NCBI RefSeq assembly: GCF_004339765.1
Contig: NZ_SMGO01000002.1
Location: 434,001 to 498,000, forward strand
DNA from: Albibacterium bauzanense
Lineage (GTDB): Bacteria; Bacteroidota; Bacteroidia; Sphingobacteriales; Sphingobacteriaceae
Direction of reading: 5' to 3'
Length of the DNA stretch: 64,000 nt
Shown here: piece after piece, positions 60,419 to 64,000 of the stretch
Layout: the number at the start of each line of letters is the position of its first letter
Position numbering within the stretch: position 1 is the stretch's first letter
Position numbers and translations under genes: made by a program
Notes under the pieces: model-generated
The model's database searches: none
Seen by the model: the letters and a program-made list of their open reading frames with translations, nothing else
Told to the model about the DNA's origin: nothing

Positions 60419-61114
60419 TTATTTTGTGAATGCCAGGGTGGCAATACTGACTTTTACGCCGGGATTTTTTAAAAGTATGGTTGAGCAGGCTTCAAGAGTT
60501 GCGCCTGTTGTTAATACATCATCCACCAATAAAATATGTTTATCGGTTAAAGATTCCGGATGGTTTAATTGGAAGATGCCTTTCACATTTTCGAAGCGTT
60601 CGGGTCGGCTTCTACTGGTTTGGCTTTCATTATGAGCTACACGAATTAAGTTCTTACAATCGGTTGGAATGTTTAGTGCGTTACTCAGTCCTTTTGCGAA
60701 GTAATCGCTTTGATTATATCCTCTTGATCGCAAGCGTTTTTTATGGAGAGGTACGGGGATAATTAAATCACAAGATTCAAAAGCAGAGGCCTCTTTTAGC
60801 TGCTGGCCATATAACTCTCCTAATAACTCAGCTGTTGCAAAACCATTTTTGTATTTAATCTGATGAATGATTCTTTGAACAATCGAGCCTGAACTGAAAT
60901 GTAGAAAAGCATCAACTTCTTCAATAGCTGCGTGCCCCATCAACTGTCGGGCTGCCAGGTTATCCTTATCCAGATGAAAATGAGTGATCGGTAAATTATA
61001 AATGCAATGCGTACATAAGCGTTTCTCCTGATGTACCAAAGCTTGGTTGCAGCCAGCACATAGCTCGGGGAATAAGAGCGCAAAAGCATCTCTTACAAAC
61101 TGAACGAATTGCAT
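60419..61114 (-). CDS. comF: ComF-family phosphoribosyltransferase-like protein
   Basis: A 231-residue protein. A four-cysteine zinc-finger-like N-terminus (ELCAGCNQALVHQEKRLCTHC) precedes a phosphoribosyltransferase domain with the PRPP loop LVDDVLTTGATLEACS and the KKRLRSRGYNQSDYFAKGLS segment. It is implicated in DNA uptake or recombination-linked ssDNA handling in other bacteria; its reaction is unknown. rlmN follows upstream with an 11-bp gap, same strand. Confidence 0.92.
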   Translation of the reverse strand: MQFVQFVRDAFALLFPELCAGCNQALVHQEKRLCTHCIYNLPITHFHLDKDNLAARQLMGHAAIEEVDAFLHFSSGSIVQRIIHQIKYKNGFATAELLGELYGQQLKEASAFESCDLIIPVPLHKKRLRSRGYNQSDYFAKGLSNALNIPTDCKNLIRVAHNESQTSRSRPERFENVKGIFQLNHPESLTDKHILLVDDVLTTGATLEACSTILLKNPGVKVSIATLAFTK

Positions 61115-61125
61115 AAATTAAATAA

Positions 61126-62178
61126 TTAGGCCTTCTCTTTAACAGCTAATTGTCCGCAGGCAGCGTCAATATCTTTCCCACGACTCTTCCTAACATAGGT
61201 ATTAATACCCTTCTTCCGTAAGAATTCTGCAAATACTTCCACTTTATCTACGTCTGCATTTTTATAATTCGCGAAAGAGATCGGGTTGTATTCAATGATA
61301 TTAACCTTACATGGTACGTGTTTACAGAAGGCTGCAAGTTCAGCAGCATCACTTAGTTCGTCATTAAAGTCATTGAAAACAATGTATTCGTAGGTAACCG
61401 GGTTATTGGTTTTAGCGTAATAGTATTTCAAGGCTTCAGCCAATGCTTCAAGCGTGTTTTGCTCATTGATGGGCATAATTTCATTCCGCTTTTTATCATT
61501 AGCGGCATGTAAAGAAAGAGCCAGGTTGAAGCGGACTTCATCATCACCCAGCTTTTTAATCATTTTAGCGATACCTGCTGTAGAAACAGTGATCCGTCTG
61601 GATGCAATGTTTAATCCATCAGGTGCAGTAATCCGATCAATGGATCGCAACACATTGGAGTAGTTCAATAATGGCTCACCCATACCCATATAAACAATAT
61701 TGGTGAGTGGTTTCTTGTATTTCTCTTCTGCCTGGCGGTTAATTAATACAACCTGGTCATAAATTTCGTCAGCATTCACATTCCTTTTTCTATCCATGTA
61801 TCCTGTTGCACAGAATTTACAAGATAAACTACAACCTACCTGAGAGCTGACACAAGCGGTCATTCTTTCGGTAGTTGGAATTAATACCCCTTCAATAATA
61901 TTAGAATCGTATAATTTGAAGGCGTTTTTAATGGTTCTATCTTCACTTAACTGAGACGTATGAATCTTTACAGAATTTATATTGAAACTCTCTTTCAGCG
62001 TTTCGCGCAGAGATTTACTCAGGTTGCTCATCTCATCAAAGTCGGTACACGACTTCTCCCACAGCCATTCATAGATCTGTTTGGCTCTAAAAGACTTTTC
62101 GCCCAGGCTCTCTAATTGACTCTTTAAATCATTGAGGCTCAGAGAACGAATGTCTATTTTTTTATTAATTTTATCCAC
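61126..62178 (-). CDS. rlmN: Dual-specificity 23S rRNA/tRNA (adenine-C2)-methyltransferase RlmN
   Basis: A 350-residue radical-SAM enzyme methylating A2503 of 23S rRNA and A37 of tRNA. The cluster motif CSLSCKFCATG (CxxxCxxC) binds the 4Fe-4S, with downstream GMGEPLLNYSN and the resolving Cys near the C-terminus (AACGQL). The N-terminal helix domain has SFRAKQIYEWLWEK. Full length. comF follows 11 bp downstream. Confidence 0.96.
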   Translation of the reverse strand: MDKINKKIDIRSLSLNDLKSQLESLGEKSFRAKQIYEWLWEKSCTDFDEMSNLSKSLRETLKESFNINSVKIHTSQLSEDRTIKNAFKLYDSNIIEGVLIPTTERMTACVSSQVGCSLSCKFCATGYMDRKRNVNADEIYDQVVLINRQAEEKYKKPLTNIVYMGMGEPLLNYSNVLRSIDRITAPDGLNIASRRITVSTAGIAKMIKKLGDDEVRFNLALSLHAANDKKRNEIMPINEQNTLEALAEALKYYYAKTNNPVTYEYIVFNDFNDELSDAAELAAFCKHVPCKVNIIEYNPISFANYKNADVDKVEVFAEFLRKKGINTYVRKSRGKDIDAACGQLAVKEKA

Positions 62179-62315
62179 TCCGGCAAAGTTACGGCTTTTC
62201 TATTAACATTATAATAAATAAAGAATGACCTTATTTAGTAAGTACACATTTCATTTAGAAAGTTAAAATTCCTAAAATTGCAATAAATTGAATTATTATT
62301 TAAAAATAGAACTGG

Positions 62316-63491
62316 ATGCTTAAATATTTATCTGCCGATTATCTTTTTCCTGTAAATTCAGCTCCTATTAAGAATGGGATTATCGTTTTAAGTAATAATA
62401 ACGCGATCGTTGATATTCTTTCTGAATGGGACACTGTACCTAAAGGTATCAATATAGAAAGGTATGAAGGTATTATTGTACCAGGCTTTATAAATTGTCA
62501 TTGTCATTTGGAACTATCGCATTTGCGCGGTAAAATTCCTAAAAAGACAGGCTTGATCAATTTTTTAAAAGCAGTTGCAAGAGGTCCGAAATATAGCTCA
62601 GATCTGATTGCTGATGAAATAATAAAAGCAGATCAAGCGATGTATGAAGCCGGTATTGTTGCTGTAGCAGATGTTGCTAATACCATCCATAGCAGAGAGA
62701 GGAAGCTTGAAAGCAAAATATACTATCATACCTTTTCGGAGATCTTTGGCTTTGAGCCTGAGATTGCAAAGGAGGCTTTTATCAGGGGGGTAGAATTGTG
62801 CGAGGCATTTGCTCCTTTATCGAGCTCTGTTACTCCGCATGCTCCTTATTCGGTTTCCAAAGAACTGTTTCGGTTTATAAGAATGCGTGAAGATAAAAGT
62901 AAGCAGTTGATAAGTATTCATAATCAGGAAACTGAGGAAGAAAACAAGTTCTTTCGCTATAAAACGGGTAACTTCTTAGATTTTTATGCTTTTTTGAATA
63001 AGAATATTGATTTTTTCAAAGCACAGGCACGGAATTCTTTACGCTCTGTACTTCCGTTATTACCTCAATTGCAACGGATTTTATTGGTTCATAATACCTA
63101 TACATCTTTTAAAGATATTAATTTTGTAGAGCGTTATAAGAAAGATGTTACCTGGTGTTTATGCCCGAATGCTAATTTGTATATTGAAGATCGGCTACCG
63201 AAGATTGATTTATTTATAAGATCGAGATTGCCGATTGTGCTGGGAACCGATAGTCTTGCATCAAATGATAAGCTTTGCATCTTATCGGAAATCAAGACCC
63301 TTTTAGCACATTTTCCACAGTTATCATTAGAAAAAAGTATTGAATGGGCTACATTAAATGGGGCAAGGTATTTGGGTATTGATGCTACGTATGGCAGTTT
63401 AGAGATTGGCAAGAAGCCCGGCTTAAACTTGCTTACAAAAACAGATGGCTTAAACTTAACGGAGGAATCTACACTCGTTAAACTTAGTTAA
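62316..63491 (+). CDS. Amidohydrolase (candidate aminofutalosine deaminase MqnX)
   Basis: A 391-residue TIM-barrel metalloenzyme. Metal ligands occur in PGFINCHCHLELSHL (HxH), SVTPHAPYSVSKELF, SIHNQETEEENKFF and GTDSLASNDKLCILSE. The HxHLELSHL form and the C-terminal GVRYLGI-type region (GARYLGIDATYGSLEIGKKPG) place it with the aminohydrolases acting on purine/pterin-like amines (SsnA/ATZ-TRZ and aminofutalosine deaminase). mqnB and mqnD elsewhere in the window make MqnX attractive, since MqnB needs futalosine. Assignment is inference. Confidence 0.75.
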   Translation: MLKYLSADYLFPVNSAPIKNGIIVLSNNNAIVDILSEWDTVPKGINIERYEGIIVPGFINCHCHLELSHLRGKIPKKTGLINFLKAVARGPKYSSDLIADEIIKADQAMYEAGIVAVADVANTIHSRERKLESKIYYHTFSEIFGFEPEIAKEAFIRGVELCEAFAPLSSSVTPHAPYSVSKELFRFIRMREDKSKQLISIHNQETEEENKFFRYKTGNFLDFYAFLNKNIDFFKAQARNSLRSVLPLLPQLQRILLVHNTYTSFKDINFVERYKKDVTWCLCPNANLYIEDRLPKIDLFIRSRLPIVLGTDSLASNDKLCILSEIKTLLAHFPQLSLEKSIEWATLNGARYLGIDATYGSLEIGKKPGLNLLTKTDGLNLTEESTLVKLS

Positions 63492-63494
63492 AAC

Positions 63495-63767
63495 ATGAAA
63501 CATTTAGATATTGTGATCTCTGGCAAAGTACAGCGCGTATCATTTCGCGTATCTACAAAAGCTGTGGCTGACCTGCTTGGAATAAAAGGGATTATTAAAA
63601 ACATGCCTGATGGAACTGTATATGCAGAAGCAGAAGGAAGCGCTTATGCTATCGAAAGCTTTTTAGATTGGTGCAAGGAAGGGCCTGAACATGCAGTGGT
63701 TGAAAATGTTATACAAAGTGAATCTGAACTCAAAAACTATCGTAACTTTGAGGTTCTAAAGAAATAG
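63495..63767 (+). CDS. acyP: Acylphosphatase
   Basis: A 90-residue enzyme that hydrolyses acyl phosphates. The Arg is in VQRVSFRVSTKAVADLLG and the Asn in IIKNMPDGTVYAEAEG, both needed for catalysis. The usual GVGFR-type G is Ser (VSFR), a minor variation. Starts 3 bp after the amidohydrolase stop codon, so the pair is co-transcribed. Confidence 0.93.
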   Translation: MKHLDIVISGKVQRVSFRVSTKAVADLLGIKGIIKNMPDGTVYAEAEGSAYAIESFLDWCKEGPEHAVVENVIQSESELKNYRNFEVLKK

Positions 63768-63788
63768 ATAATTCTCAAACCTTAAAGC

Positions 63789-64000
63789 TTGTCTACATTA
63801 AAGAAATTTGCCGGACAAACCCTGATTTATGGACTTAGTACCGTAATTGCCCGATTACTTAACTTTGTTCTAACTCCAATACTTGTTAAGGTTTACCCTA
63901 CTTCTGTTTATGGAATACTAACCAATCTTTATAGTTGGGCCGCCATCTTAAATGCTATTTTGGCTTTTGGAATGGAAACTACCTTTTTCCGTTATCTGCA
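63789..64000 (+). CDS. Oligosaccharide flippase/MATE-type membrane protein, N-terminal part
   Basis: Open to the window edge, ~70 residues from the TTG at 63789 (STLKKFAGQTLIYGLSTVIARLLNFVLTP). The amphipathic N-terminus, TM1 and start of TM2, with ILVKVYPTSVYGILTNLYSW, are typical of Wzx/RfbX-type polysaccharide flippases. Only the first tenth or so is visible. Starts 21 bp after the acylphosphatase stop. Confidence 0.78.
   Translation, partial: MSTLKKFAGQTLIYGLSTVIARLLNFVLTPILVKVYPTSVYGILTNLYSWAAILNAILAFGMETTFFRYL

Overview
The window is a stretch of core chromosome from a low-GC member of the Bacteroidota, most likely Sphingobacteriales (Pedobacter/Solitalea-like; the genus cannot be fixed from sequence alone). 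The evidence is Bacteroidota-type promoters (a -7 box TAnnTTTG, sometimes with a TTG/TTTG -33 box), almost no Shine-Dalgarno sequences, lineage-typical families (DUF3127, a DUF6728-like micropeptide, IPExxxVDY, CarboxypepD_reg/beta-barrel outer-membrane protein, MeaB, futalosine-pathway menaquinone genes), and acpP-fabF-rnc facing pyk. There is no phage, IS element, CRISPR array, tRNA or rRNA.

Layout: 1-2.5 kb has the end of trmD, rplS, an rRNA methyltransferase and a DUF3127 protein with an SSB-like acidic tail. 2.7-6.9 kb has a histidine kinase/response regulator pair and a large TPR protein. 7-10.4 kb has a ComA-like phosphosulfolactate synthase, aroE, a metallo-beta-lactamase hydrolase and an FtsX/LolE-type permease. 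10.4-14.1 kb has mqnD and mqnB (reverse strand), then a QueD/PTPS homologue, folE and fabD. 14.2-20.5 kb has a 1241-residue NtrY-like kinase, a coiled-coil membrane protein and a secreted GH10-like hydrolase. 20.6-24.1 kb has pdhB, an Lrp regulator, a rhodanese, a tiny membrane protein and meaB. 24.4-31.2 kb has a highly expressed OmpA-family porin, a DUF6728-like micropeptide, ridA, an EamA permease, recG, hflX and rbfA. 31.2-36.7 kb is a tight reverse-strand run: CBM9-like secreted protein, outer-membrane barrel, M16 protease, def. 36.8-41.7 kb has an alkyltransferase-like protein plus tag, a glutathione peroxidase, a GlcNAc-kinase-type ATPase, an M61 peptidase and an NlpE-like lipoprotein.

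41.9-46.1 kb is the most coherent functional unit: an Rrf2 regulator with three Fe-S-type cysteines, a truncated haemoglobin, a DUF2249-ScdA-haemerythrin fusion, a second haemerythrin, a 12-TM haem-oxidase-like protein and a MIP18-family Fe-S assembly factor. It reads as a nitric-oxide/nitrosative stress and Fe-S repair island. 46.1-64 kb returns to housekeeping: a Prc protease, a TPR protein, rarA, rnc, fabF, acpP, IPExxxVDY, pyk, murF, a PspC/PadR pair, galM, comF, rlmN, an amidohydrolase (candidate aminofutalosine deaminase), an acylphosphatase and the start of a flippase.

The non-coding signals that stand out are (i) several unusually long-armed hairpins, including a perfect 60-bp palindrome; (ii) an 11-bp-phased repeat family present at two loci 38 kb apart, at one of them folded into a ~98-nt hairpin; and (iii) a group of genes whose -7 box ends 3-6 nt before the start codon, implying leaderless or nearly leaderless mRNAs. 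I found no clear new multi-gene system; the NO island and the phased repeats are the best candidates for follow-up.
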